Shown: piece after piece, positions 17,136-25,339 of the stretch
Numbering within the stretch: the first letter of the stretch is position 1
Layout of the letters: every line of letters starts with the position of its first letter
Origin: CAYNRE01 sp964399535
Lineage (GTDB): Bacteria; Planctomycetota; Planctomycetia; Pirellulales; CAYNRE01
DNA: 64,000 nucleotides
Assembly: GCA_964399535.1 (NCBI GenBank)
Contig: CAYNRE010000032.1
Span: 496,001-560,000 of the forward strand
Direction: 5' to 3'
Position numbers and translations under genes: made by a program
Notes under the pieces: model-generated
Databases searched by the model: none
What the model saw: the letters and a program-made list of their open reading frames with translations, nothing else
Told to the model about the DNA's origin: nothing

Positions 17136-17806
17136 ACAGCATCGTCCCTAAAACAGTGGTTCTGACTTACGGAGCCGGCGGCAGGCAGCTCCGACCCCGC
17201 GGCGGCCCAAGCGTCCACCGGCCCGACTGTGGCATTCAGTCCGGGCAGCCCTGCCTGGCCTCGTACCGGCCGAGGCAGCACCCGGGGGGGCTCCGCAGCC
17301 GCGCCGTACAAACCATACCCGATGCGTTGGCTGGCCGCCGGAAGGGGTGCCTCCTAAAGTTAGAGTAAGCGGGAGTTGGCGGAATGCCGTGGCGCGGTCG
17401 CGACGGGGCGGGGCGGGCAAGGCGCGGCTCGTGCTTGCGCGGCGCGAAGGTCGGCTGACCAACCTACCACAACGAGTTTGTTAACGCTAAACTATAAAAG
17501 GCTTTACGATCGCCAAGCCGGGCGTGTTGAAAGGTCCTCGGATTCCAATCTCGCCGGGTGCGAGGACAATTGTGTGGGAGCGATGAAAAACCTGCGGGAT
17601 TGAACCGATTGCCTTGGATTTGACCTTTGCGAAAACCCGAAAACGAGTAGGATATAGGGTCTAGCCTGCCCTAGACCGCTCCTACCCGTTAGGCCGGGTG
17701 TTCGGACGCGGTGCGCTTGCGCGGCGATTCTGCCGATTCCGACGTGCTGCGAACGGAGCAGCGCGGTCGTCGCCCAGGAGTGTACGCCCGTATACGGAAC
17801 GAGATC
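17136..17806. other. Divergent upstream region of fusA
   Basis: 671 bp with no supported gene. It contains an AT-rich patch around 17475-17510 and, nearer fusA, a nested hairpin (17647-17685, listed separately). No promoter is clear enough to call. Confidence 0.5.
17647..17685 (+). promoter_or_regulatory. Nested inverted repeat in the fusA leader
   Basis: Inner perfect stem GGTCTAG / CTAGACC with loop CCTGCC, enclosed by an outer stem GTAGGA / TCCTAC, separated by a small internal loop. It lies about 120 bp before the fusA start. It could be a leader-RNA hairpin or an operator palindrome; no T-run follows, so it is not a simple terminator. Confidence 0.45.
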
Positions 17807-19891
17807 ATGGACCTCAGCAAACTGCGCAACATTGGGATTTCCGCTCACATCGACTCGGGCAAAACCACCTTGAGCGAGCGGATTCTCTTCTATGCGGGGC
17901 GCATTCACCGCATTCAAGAGGTCAAGGGCGAAGGCGCCACCATGGACCACATGGACCTGGAGCGCGAGCGCGGAATCACCATTACCAGCGCCGCCACTTC
18001 GGTCGAGTGGCAGGACCACCAGATCAACTTGATCGACACGCCGGGCCACGTCGATTTCACCGTCGAGGTGGAACGCAGCCTGCGGGTGCTCGATGGCGCG
18101 GTGTTGGTGCTTTGCGCCGTGGGCGGGGTGCAGTCGCAGTCGATCACGGTCGACCGCCAGATGAAGCGGTACCACGTGCCGCGGCTGGCGTTCATCAACA
18201 AGATGGACCGCACCGGCGCCAATCCGCAGCGGGTCGTGACCCAGCTCAAGGAAAAGCTCGATGCCGACGCGGTGTTGATGCAACTGCCGATCGGCAAGGA
18301 AGACAAGTTCCAGGGCGTGGTCGACTTGCTCACCCGGCAAGCGGTTTACTTCGACGGTACCAACGGCGAGAAGGTGCGCTACGCCGAGGTGCCCGCGGAG
18401 ATGGCCGACGAGGTAGCGGCCGCCCGGCAGCACATGCTCGAGTCGCTGTCGATGTACAGCGACGAGTTGATGGAGCTTCTGCTGGCCGAAGAAGAGGTAC
18501 CCGAAGACTTGGTCCACAAGGTGATTCGCTCGGCCGCGCAAAGCCAGGGCCTGACGCCGGTTTATTTGGGATCGGCGTACCGGAACAAGGGGGTGCAAAC
18601 CCTGCTGGACGCCGTGGTGCGGTACCTGCCCTCGCCGCTGGACCGAGAGCTGAAGGCTCGCCAGCATTCGGTCGAGCCGCCGGTCGATTTCCCGCTCTCG
18701 CCCGATCCGGCCAAGCCGCTGGTGGCCATGGCCTTCAAACTGGTCGAAGACCCCTACGGGCAGCTCACGTTTACCCGGATTTACCAGGGCACCATTCGCA
18801 AAGGCGAGACCTACTTCAACCAGCGCAACAACCGCAAGGAGCGGGTCAGCCGGCTGGTGCGGATTCACGCGGATCAGAAGGAAGAAATTGCCGAGGCGGG
18901 CGCGGGCGACATCGTGGCCGTGATGGGCCTGGACTGCGCTAGCGGCGATACCTACTCCAGCGAGCAGAAATACTGCACGCTGGAGAGCATGTTCGTGCCC
19001 GACCCGGTGATCAAGATGGCGGTGACGGCGATGAACCGCGAGTCGGCCGACAAGCTCTCCAAGGCCCTGCAGCGGTTCAGCCGCGAGGACCCCACCTTCC
19101 GCGTCGGCACCGACGAGGAAACCTCGGAAACCGTCATTTCCGGCATGGGTGAGTTGCACTTGGAGATCTACATCGAACGCATTCGCCGCGAGTACGGCGT
19201 GGCGGTCGAGGTCGGTGCGCCTAAGGTGAGCTACCGTGAGGCCCCCACGCGCAACACCGAGTACAACTACAAGCACAAGAAGCAGACCGGCGGTTCGGGC
19301 CAATACGCTCACATCGTGGGCAAGATGGAAGTGCTGCCCGACGACGCGCCCGAGATCTTCGAATTCGAAGACAAGGTGGTCGGCGGCCGGATTCCGCGGG
19401 AATACATTCCCTCGGTCGAGAAGGGCTTCCGCGACTCGCTGGGCAAGGGCCCCGTGGCCGGTTACCCGATTGTGGGCGTGAAGCTGATCTTGGAAGACGG
19501 CTCGTACCACGATGTGGACAGTTCGGACATGGCCTTCCAGATTTGCGCCCGGGGCTGCTTCCGCGAAACGTTTTTGAAGACCGACCCGGTGCTGCTCGAA
19601 CCGATCATGAAGATCGAGATCGAAGTGCCGACCGACTTCCAGGGCTCGGTGGTGGGCGATTTGATCAGCCGCCGCGGCATGATCGTGTCGACCGAAACCC
19701 AGGGGGCCCTGACCAAGATCGAAGGCGAAGTGCCGCTGGCCGAAACCTTTGGCTACTCGACCGACTTGCGGAGCTTGACCCAGGGGCAAGGCACCTTCAC
19801 CATGGAGTTTGCCAAGTACCGCCGGGTGCCGGCCTCGCTGCAGAAAGACATCGTCGCCGACCGCAAGGCGCAGCTCGTCGGCGCCAAGTAA
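17807..19891 (+). CDS. fusA: Elongation factor G, spdEFG1/mitochondrial EF-G1-like
   Basis: A 694-aa translational GTPase that drives ribosomal translocation. G1 is ISAHIDSGKTTLSERI, switch region GITITSAATS, G3 DTPGHVDF, G4 NKMDR; domains II-V follow, with domain IV near YKHKKQTGGSGQYAH and domain V near SVVGDLISRRGMI. The DSGKTTLSERILFYAGRIH and EVKGEGATMD signatures resemble mitochondrial EF-G1 and the related spdEFG1 group known from spirochaetes, planctomycetes and deltaproteobacteria more than E. coli EF-G (AHIDAGKTTTTERIL). The start ATG 17807 opens the conserved MDLSKLRNIGISAH; in-frame codons upstream lack conservation signs. No rpsL/rpsG/tuf neighbours, so it is outside the str operon. 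A 12-bp terminator follows at 20007. Confidence 0.96.
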   Translation: MDLSKLRNIGISAHIDSGKTTLSERILFYAGRIHRIQEVKGEGATMDHMDLERERGITITSAATSVEWQDHQINLIDTPGHVDFTVEVERSLRVLDGAVLVLCAVGGVQSQSITVDRQMKRYHVPRLAFINKMDRTGANPQRVVTQLKEKLDADAVLMQLPIGKEDKFQGVVDLLTRQAVYFDGTNGEKVRYAEVPAEMADEVAAARQHMLESLSMYSDELMELLLAEEEVPEDLVHKVIRSAAQSQGLTPVYLGSAYRNKGVQTLLDAVVRYLPSPLDRELKARQHSVEPPVDFPLSPDPAKPLVAMAFKLVEDPYGQLTFTRIYQGTIRKGETYFNQRNNRKERVSRLVRIHADQKEEIAEAGAGDIVAVMGLDCASGDTYSSEQKYCTLESMFVPDPVIKMAVTAMNRESADKLSKALQRFSREDPTFRVGTDEETSETVISGMGELHLEIYIERIRREYGVAVEVGAPKVSYREAPTRNTEYNYKHKKQTGGSGQYAHIVGKMEVLPDDAPEIFEFEDKVVGGRIPREYIPSVEKGFRDSLGKGPVAGYPIVGVKLILEDGSYHDVDSSDMAFQICARGCFRETFLKTDPVLLEPIMKIEIEVPTDFQGSVVGDLISRRGMIVSTETQGALTKIEGEVPLAETFGYSTDLRSLTQGQGTFTMEFAKYRRVPASLQKDIVADRKAQLVGAK

Positions 19892-20006
19892 GGCGCCTGA
19901 GCGGCAAGTCGCGCAGCCGATCGGCCATGTCCGCCGCGAGCCCGCCCGACCGATCGTTTGGCGTCGCGGGGCCACTTCGGTTAAAACACGCTGGGCTTTC
20001 CCAAGA

Positions 20007-20043
20007 AGCCCTCGGCTCTTCCCCGAGCCGAGGGCTCCTTTTT
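20007..20043 (+). terminator. Rho-independent terminator after fusA
   Basis: Perfect 12-bp stem AGCCCTCGGCTC / GAGCCGAGGGCT, 6-nt loop, then CCTTTTT. Among the strongest hairpins in the window, placed about 115 bp after the fusA stop. Confidence 0.9.
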
Positions 20044-20128
20044 GCGCCGACGCCACCCCGATCGATCAGGTCACCCCAGGATGGGGCCGCCCGACGGTTG
20101 GGCCCACCTCTAGGGAGCATCGCCAGGA

Positions 20129-21817
20129 ATGACCGCTAGCGCGCATGTTGCTCCCTCGGTGGAGCGCCCCCGCATGCCCCCGGGCGTGCTTTACATCGTG
20201 GGAAACGAGGCGGCCGAGCGGTTCAGCTTCTACGGGATGCGGGCGATCCTGTTCGTTTACATGGCCGCGCTGTACCGAGGGTTCGCTTCTCCGGAAGCGG
20301 TGGGCCAGGCCGCCAACGCCGCGGCCGAGACCCAGGCCACGCAGGTAGTACACACGTTCATGGCGGGGGTCTATGCCTTTCCCATGATCGGGGCCATTCT
20401 GGCCGACCGCCTGTTTGGCAAGTACCCGGTGATTCTCTGGGTCTCGCTGATCTACTGCGCGGGCCACGCCCTGTTGGCCCTGGTAGGAAGCCATGCCTGG
20501 GGCATGTACGCGGGGCTGACCCTGATCGCGATCGGCTCGGGGGGAATCAAACCCTGCGTGTCGGCCAACGTGGGCGACCAGTTCTCGGCCTCCAACGTGG
20601 GGCTATTGAATCGCGTTTACCAAATCTTTTACTTCTCGATCAATTTCGGCTCGTTCTTCTCCACGCTGCTGATTCCCTGGGTCTATGCCCGATACGGTGC
20701 GGAGGTGGCTTTCGGCATCCCTGGCATCTTGATGGGGTTGGCCACGGTAGTGTTCTGGATGGGGCGACACCAGTACGTGAAGGTACCGCCTACGCCCGGT
20801 GGCTGGCTCGGTCTGGTCGACTGGGTCGCCGCGGTATTGCTCTTCGTTCCGTTTGCCGTGGTGGCATTCTTGCCCCACGGGCACGAGGGGGGCGATTCGG
20901 GCGGCCTGCTCGATTGGCCGCTGTGGCTGAAGGTAACCGTCTCGCTCTCGGCCCTGGTCGCCTGGTGGCTGGTGTTTTCCGCCCGGCAGCGGTTGGCCCC
21001 CGACGGCGGGTTTATCGCCCTTTCGCTTTACGCGCTCACGCATCAGCGCGAGCGAAAGCAGGGCCAAGGCTTCTTCTCGGTAACCGCCGCCCGGTTTGGC
21101 GAAGAGGCCGCCGAGGGGCCCCCGGCGGTGCTGCGGATTATGTTGGTGTTTTCCATGGTTAGCGTGTTTTGGGCCCTGTTCGACCAGCACTCGTCGACCT
21201 GGATCAAACAGGCTGAAACCATGAACCTGAGCGTGCCGCCGCCGGCGGTCCTGAGCGTGCTGGGCGGCGGCAAACCCTGGCTGGTGCTCGAGGCCTCGCA
21301 GGTTCCGGCGCTGAATCCCATCTTCGTGCTGATTTTGATTCCGGCGCTCCAGTTCTTGGTATTTGGCCCCGCGGAACGGCGCGGCCGTGTCATTGCCCCG
21401 CTCACGCGCATGACGGTGGGAATGTTTCTGGCCTCGCTCTCGTTCGTAGCCGTGGCCCTGATCGAGGGCTGGATCGTGGCTGCCTCGCAGCAGGGCTTCC
21501 AGGTGCATGTCGCCTGGCAGATGGTTCCGTATTTTCTGATTACCCTCAGCGAAGTGTTGGTTTCCGTGACCGGGCTGGAGTTCGCCTACACGCAGGCCCC
21601 CCGGGCGATGAAATCGACCATCCTGGGCTTTTGGCTGCTTTGCGTCACGGTGGGCAACCTGATCGTGGTCCAGCTGGCACCCCTCCAGAAAAAGTTCTCC
21701 CTAGGGGTTTTCTTCTGGGTGTTCGCGGGGCTGATGGCCCTGGCCGCCGTGGTGTTTGCCATTTTGGCCTACTTTTATCGGGGCAAGAGTTACTTGCAGC
21801 CGGCGGCCGAGCACTAA
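20129..21817 (+). CDS. POT/PTR-family proton-coupled peptide transporter
   Basis: A 562-aa inner-membrane protein with about 12-14 transmembrane helices. Family motifs are clear: NEAAERFSFYGMRAILFVYM at helix 1 (the ExxERFxYYG-type proton motif) and GSGGIKPCVSANVGDQF in helix 4-5. A conserved cytosolic region (SVFWALFDQHSSTWIKQAE) contains the FWxxxxQ signature of the POT family. It would import di- or tripeptides with protons. Start ATG 20129 follows an AGGGAG at a somewhat long spacing. folC begins 21 bp after the stop, so the two may be cotranscribed, although no functional link is evident. Confidence 0.93.
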   Translation: MTASAHVAPSVERPRMPPGVLYIVGNEAAERFSFYGMRAILFVYMAALYRGFASPEAVGQAANAAAETQATQVVHTFMAGVYAFPMIGAILADRLFGKYPVILWVSLIYCAGHALLALVGSHAWGMYAGLTLIAIGSGGIKPCVSANVGDQFSASNVGLLNRVYQIFYFSINFGSFFSTLLIPWVYARYGAEVAFGIPGILMGLATVVFWMGRHQYVKVPPTPGGWLGLVDWVAAVLLFVPFAVVAFLPHGHEGGDSGGLLDWPLWLKVTVSLSALVAWWLVFSARQRLAPDGGFIALSLYALTHQRERKQGQGFFSVTAARFGEEAAEGPPAVLRIMLVFSMVSVFWALFDQHSSTWIKQAETMNLSVPPPAVLSVLGGGKPWLVLEASQVPALNPIFVLILIPALQFLVFGPAERRGRVIAPLTRMTVGMFLASLSFVAVALIEGWIVAASQQGFQVHVAWQMVPYFLITLSEVLVSVTGLEFAYTQAPRAMKSTILGFWLLCVTVGNLIVVQLAPLQKKFSLGVFFWVFAGLMALAAVVFAILAYFYRGKSYLQPAAEH

Positions 21818-21838
21818 GCGGCGAAGGTGCGCAAGCGC

Positions 21839-23254
21839 ATGGCGCAGTCCCTAGCGATCGACACTCACGAGGCCGCTCTCGAATTCCTCTGGCGCAGGAT
21901 CAACTACGAGCGCCAGCCGATGACCGCCTACGGAGAGCGGCATTTCAAGCTGGCCCGCATGCAGACGCTGCTTGACCGCTTGGGAAACCCCGAGCGGCGA
22001 ATGCCGATCGTGCATTTGGCCGGCACCAAGGGCAAAGGGTCGACGGCGGCGATGACCGCCGCCGTGCTGACGGCCGCGGGGTTTCGCACCGGCGTTTACA
22101 GCTCGCCGCACCTGGAGCGGGTCGAGGAGCGCATCGCCATCGGCGGGGTTCCGATCTCGCCCGACGAGTTGACCGCCTTCGTCGGGCGGATCGCGCCGTT
22201 GGCGTTGCAAATGGACCGCGAGACCGCCCGGCAGCATCCGGATGAAACGGGCCCCACCTACTTTGAGCTGCTCACGGCGATGGCCTTCGACTACTTCGCC
22301 GCGCGCGGGGTGCAGTTCGCCGTGGTCGAGGTCGGGCTGGGCGGCCGGCTCGATTCGACCAACGTTTGCCGGCCGCGGGTAACGGCCATCACCAGCATCA
22401 GCCGCGATCACACGCAGTTACTGGGCAATTCGCTCGGCGAAATCGCCCAGGAAAAAGCTGGCATCGCCAAGCCCGGGGTGCCGCTTATTTCCGGGGTCTC
22501 CGCGGCCGAGGCGGCCGGTGCGATCGCCCGGATCGCCCGCGAGCGGCAAGCCCCGCTGATCGAGTTGGGGCGCGATTTTGGCTTCGACTATCGGCCCGCC
22601 AATACCGCCGGGTTCCAGGGGGCGCACCTGGATGGTTGGGTCGGACCACCGGGCGATCGCTGGCAGATTTCGGGTCTCCAGACCCGCTTGCTCGGCGAGC
22701 ACCAGGCGGCCAACGCGGCGGTAACCCTGGCGATCGTCGACCAGTTGCGCCGACAAGGCTGGAGAATCGCCGACGAAGCGGTACGCCAGGGGCTGCGCCA
22801 GGCGCAACTGCCTGCCCGCGTCGAGGTGGTTGGCCAGGACCCGGTGGTGATTCTCGACGGGGCCCATAACGAAGCTTCGATCGCGGCCCTAGTGGCCACG
22901 CTCGACGAGCATTTTCCGGCGCGACCCCGCTGGCTGGTTTTTGGTACCACGCAAGACAAAGACCTGGGGTCGATGCTGCGCCACTTGCTTCCCGCATTTT
23001 CCCGGATCGCATTTACGCGGTACTGCAAGAATCCTCGGAGCGTGCCGCTCGACGATCTGGCCTCGCAAGCGGCGGCAATCGAGCCGCCGCGACCCGACCG
23101 CCAGCGCTGGACCTTCGACGAGCCGGGCCAGGCCTGGCATTTCGTGCAGCAGCGGGCCGAACCGCACGAGCTGATCTGCATCACCGGCTCGTTTTTTCTG
23201 GCGGCCGAACTGCGCGGCCTGGTTCAACCGGCCTGTTCGCCCGGTTGGGGCTGA
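21839..23254 (+). CDS. folC: Bifunctional folylpolyglutamate synthase/dihydrofolate synthase
   Basis: A 471-aa Mur-ligase-family enzyme that adds Glu to dihydropteroate and folates. Visible: the P-loop LAGTKGKGSTAAMTAAVL, SSPHLERVEERI, the metal/folate block VEVGLGGRLDSTN, the Mur-type SRDHTQLLGNSLGEIAQEKAGI, and DGAHNEASIAAL in the C-terminal domain. Length and motif order match FolC. GTG 21827 is also in frame, but ATG 21839 sits after GAAGG at a reasonable distance and starts MAQSLAIDTHEAALEF. The last 31 bp overlap the 3' end of scpA on the other strand. Confidence 0.95.
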   Translation: MAQSLAIDTHEAALEFLWRRINYERQPMTAYGERHFKLARMQTLLDRLGNPERRMPIVHLAGTKGKGSTAAMTAAVLTAAGFRTGVYSSPHLERVEERIAIGGVPISPDELTAFVGRIAPLALQMDRETARQHPDETGPTYFELLTAMAFDYFAARGVQFAVVEVGLGGRLDSTNVCRPRVTAITSISRDHTQLLGNSLGEIAQEKAGIAKPGVPLISGVSAAEAAGAIARIARERQAPLIELGRDFGFDYRPANTAGFQGAHLDGWVGPPGDRWQISGLQTRLLGEHQAANAAVTLAIVDQLRRQGWRIADEAVRQGLRQAQLPARVEVVGQDPVVILDGAHNEASIAALVATLDEHFPARPRWLVFGTTQDKDLGSMLRHLLPAFSRIAFTRYCKNPRSVPLDDLASQAAAIEPPRPDRQRWTFDEPGQAWHFVQQRAEPHELICITGSFFLAAELRGLVQPACSPGWG

Positions 23255-24045
23255 GCGGGTTTCTCGCCCGCCGGAGTCGTCGAACTAATCAGTTCGCTGG
23301 GTAGTGCGAACTCGCGTGGCATGCCTTCGCCGCCGACCAGCCAAATCTCGGAAAAGAGCTCGTCCTGCTCGGCCCTCACCTGGTAGTGGCGCACCAGCTC
23401 GAGCACGGCCAGAAAGATTCCGACCAGCGTCGATTTGTGCCGGCCAGGCTCGAAGAGCGCGGAGAAGGCCACCCGGCCGGTGTCGACGAGCTGACCGTGA
23501 ATACGCTGCATGAACACGTGAATCGGCGTATCGTCGTAGACGATGCTCGAGGGCTGCCGCGTTTGATTCTCGCGAACCACGCGCCCGAACGCGCTAACCA
23601 GGTCCCAAAGCTCGATCTCCACGAGCTGTTCGTCGGCCAGGTTCCGCTGGCGCGTTGGCTCGTCGCTGGCCAGCCGCTTGAACCGCTCCTGCCAGGCGCG
23701 GCCGCGCTCGTCGAGCATGCTGGCCGCGTCTTTGAACTGCTTATAGGCCAAGAGCTGGCGGACCAGGTCGCGGCGCGGATCCTCGAGCTCCTCCTCCACT
23801 TCGCCGCTACGGGGCAGCACCAGGCGGCTCTTCATTTCCACCAGGCTGCTGGCCATCTCCAGAAAATCGCCCACCGCGTTAATGTCGATCTCGGCCAACA
23901 GGTTGAGGTAGGCCAGGTACTGATCGGTGATCAGGGAGATGGGGATGTCGAAGATGTCTACCTCGTGCTTGCGCACCAGGTAGTGGAGCAGGTCGAGGGG
24001 ACCGCGAAAAACCTCAAGCTCGATGCGAAAACCAGGAGCCGCCAT
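23224..24045 (-). CDS. scpA: Segregation and condensation protein A
   Basis: A 273-aa kleisin subunit of the SMC-ScpA-ScpB condensin complex, acting in chromosome compaction and segregation. The N-terminal FRIELEVFRGPLDLLHYLVRKHEVDIFDIPI and FLEMASSLVEMKSRLVLPR are diagnostic; the C-terminal winged-helix part is recognisable at VFSALFEPG and LVGIFLAVLELVRH. ATG 24045 gives the canonical N-terminus. ScpB and SMC genes are not in the window. The 3' end overlaps folC convergently by 31 bp, so read-through transcripts would form complementary 3' ends. Confidence 0.95.
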   Translation of the reverse strand: MAAPGFRIELEVFRGPLDLLHYLVRKHEVDIFDIPISLITDQYLAYLNLLAEIDINAVGDFLEMASSLVEMKSRLVLPRSGEVEEELEDPRRDLVRQLLAYKQFKDAASMLDERGRAWQERFKRLASDEPTRQRNLADEQLVEIELWDLVSAFGRVVRENQTRQPSSIVYDDTPIHVFMQRIHGQLVDTGRVAFSALFEPGRHKSTLVGIFLAVLELVRHYQVRAEQDELFSEIWLVGGEGMPREFALPSELISSTTPAGEKPAQPQPGEQAG

Positions 24046-24505
24046 GTTCGACCTGTGCCCGGTGCGGGGGGGGTGGACGGGGTCACTCGCGGTTCCCCCC
24101 AGTTTCCCGTCGCAATTTAGCCGCCTGGCCCCGATGCGTCTGCGCTGCCGCGCCCGGGGGCCGGCGGCCGACAAGCCAGCCGCGGGCCAGGCTCGCCCGC
24201 CAAGGGCTCCTGGCGCGGAATCTCCGGGCCCCCGGTGCCCCGGCCAGGGGAATGTCTGGGAGAACCTTCATTAAATTATTGTCAGGGGGTGCGAAGAAGG
24301 CCAAACTAGGGGGGAAGAGTCTCGCCAAGTTCGCTGGCCTGCCCCTGCGGGGCCGGGCCGGCAACCCCCGACGATTTCTCACGCGCGAACGGAGCAGAGA
24401 GGGGGGACCCGCCGCGATCGAGCCCGTCGCCAGCAGGGGGCTCGGTCGGCATCGCGGGCCAGGTTGGGCGTGTTTCCCGAATGCGCTTGCGGGAGGCGAC
24501 CTGCC
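24046..24505. other. Divergent region between scpA and the pentapeptide gene
   Basis: 460 bp without a supported gene. An AT-rich island at about 24265-24290 (TTCATTAAATTATTGTC) stands out and may hold promoter elements for either side, but spacing to a second hexamer is not convincing. Confidence 0.45.
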
Positions 24506-25159
24506 ATGATCGAGATTCGCCACAAAAAGACCGGCAGCGTCTTGCTCCTGGTCGAAGCGGATACGCTGGTTGGCTGCAAACTCAGCGGGGCCAAACTGCG
24601 CGAGGCCAACCTCACCGGGTTGGACCTGAGCCAGGCCGATCTGACGAATTCGGACCTGCGCGAGGCTGAATTTCGCCAAGCCCAGCTGGCCGGCGCGCGG
24701 ATGAACGCCTGTTACCTCAACGGCGCCAACTTGGATAGCGCCGACCTCACCGAAACCAACCTGACCGATTCGCATCTCATCGGGGCCACGCTGCTCAACG
24801 CCCAAATGTGCAAGGTAAAACTGCGCTACTCGCACCTCTCGGGCGCCATTCTCTGTGGGGCCAGGCTGCAAGGGGCCGACCTGACCATGGCCGACCTGCG
24901 GGCCAACCTGAAGGGAGCCAACCTGGAGGGGGCCAACCTGACCGGCGCGAACCTGCAAGGCGCGATTCTCGACCAGGCCAACTTGGAGGGCGCGATTCTG
25001 GTGAACGCCAATCTGACCAACGCCAAGCTGGCTGGCACCCGCATGAACGGCGCCATTCGGCAGGCCGGGCAGCGCCCCACGCCCACGAAGAAGCCACCCT
25101 CGCCGGTCCCCGGCGCGGCCACCGTGGCCACGCGACCTTGGTGGCGGTTTTGGAACTGA
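24506..25159 (+). CDS. Pentapeptide-repeat protein
   Basis: A 217-aa protein. After a short N-terminus (MIEIRHKKTGSVLLLVEADTL), most of the chain consists of A(D/N)LxX pentapeptides (GAKLREANLTGLDLSQADL and so on to about residue 190), which fold as a right-handed quadrilateral beta-helix. The tail is Pro/Thr-rich and ends WRFWN. There is no signal peptide, so it is probably cytoplasmic. Functions in the family range from DNA-gyrase mimicry (Qnr, MfpA) to scaffolding; nothing here decides between them. The ATG follows GGGAGG with a 9-nt spacer, one of the clearest ribosome binding sites in the window. The sensor kinase gene begins 180 bp downstream. Confidence 0.92.
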   Translation: MIEIRHKKTGSVLLLVEADTLVGCKLSGAKLREANLTGLDLSQADLTNSDLREAEFRQAQLAGARMNACYLNGANLDSADLTETNLTDSHLIGATLLNAQMCKVKLRYSHLSGAILCGARLQGADLTMADLRANLKGANLEGANLTGANLQGAILDQANLEGAILVNANLTNAKLAGTRMNGAIRQAGQRPTPTKKPPSPVPGAATVATRPWWRFWN

Positions 25160-25339
25160 GCCCGCCGTGGCCCACGGCCAACACGCGGCGAGCGGTATTC
25201 GCTGTTGGCCAGGCCAGGGATTAGGCTTATGGTGCGTTGCACAATGCCGTAGCAACCCGGCTGACGCGGTTGCCGGAATCGCCCGCGATCGGACCTGGCA
25301 CCCCGACCCATCTTTTCTCCTTACAAGTAACCCCTCGGT

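Noticed and set aside
17504..20056. 850-codon open frame on the minus strand opposite fusA
   Set aside because: It lies antisense to a conserved EF-G gene, has a His/Leu/Val-biased composition typical of the complement of GC-rich codons, and shows no domain.
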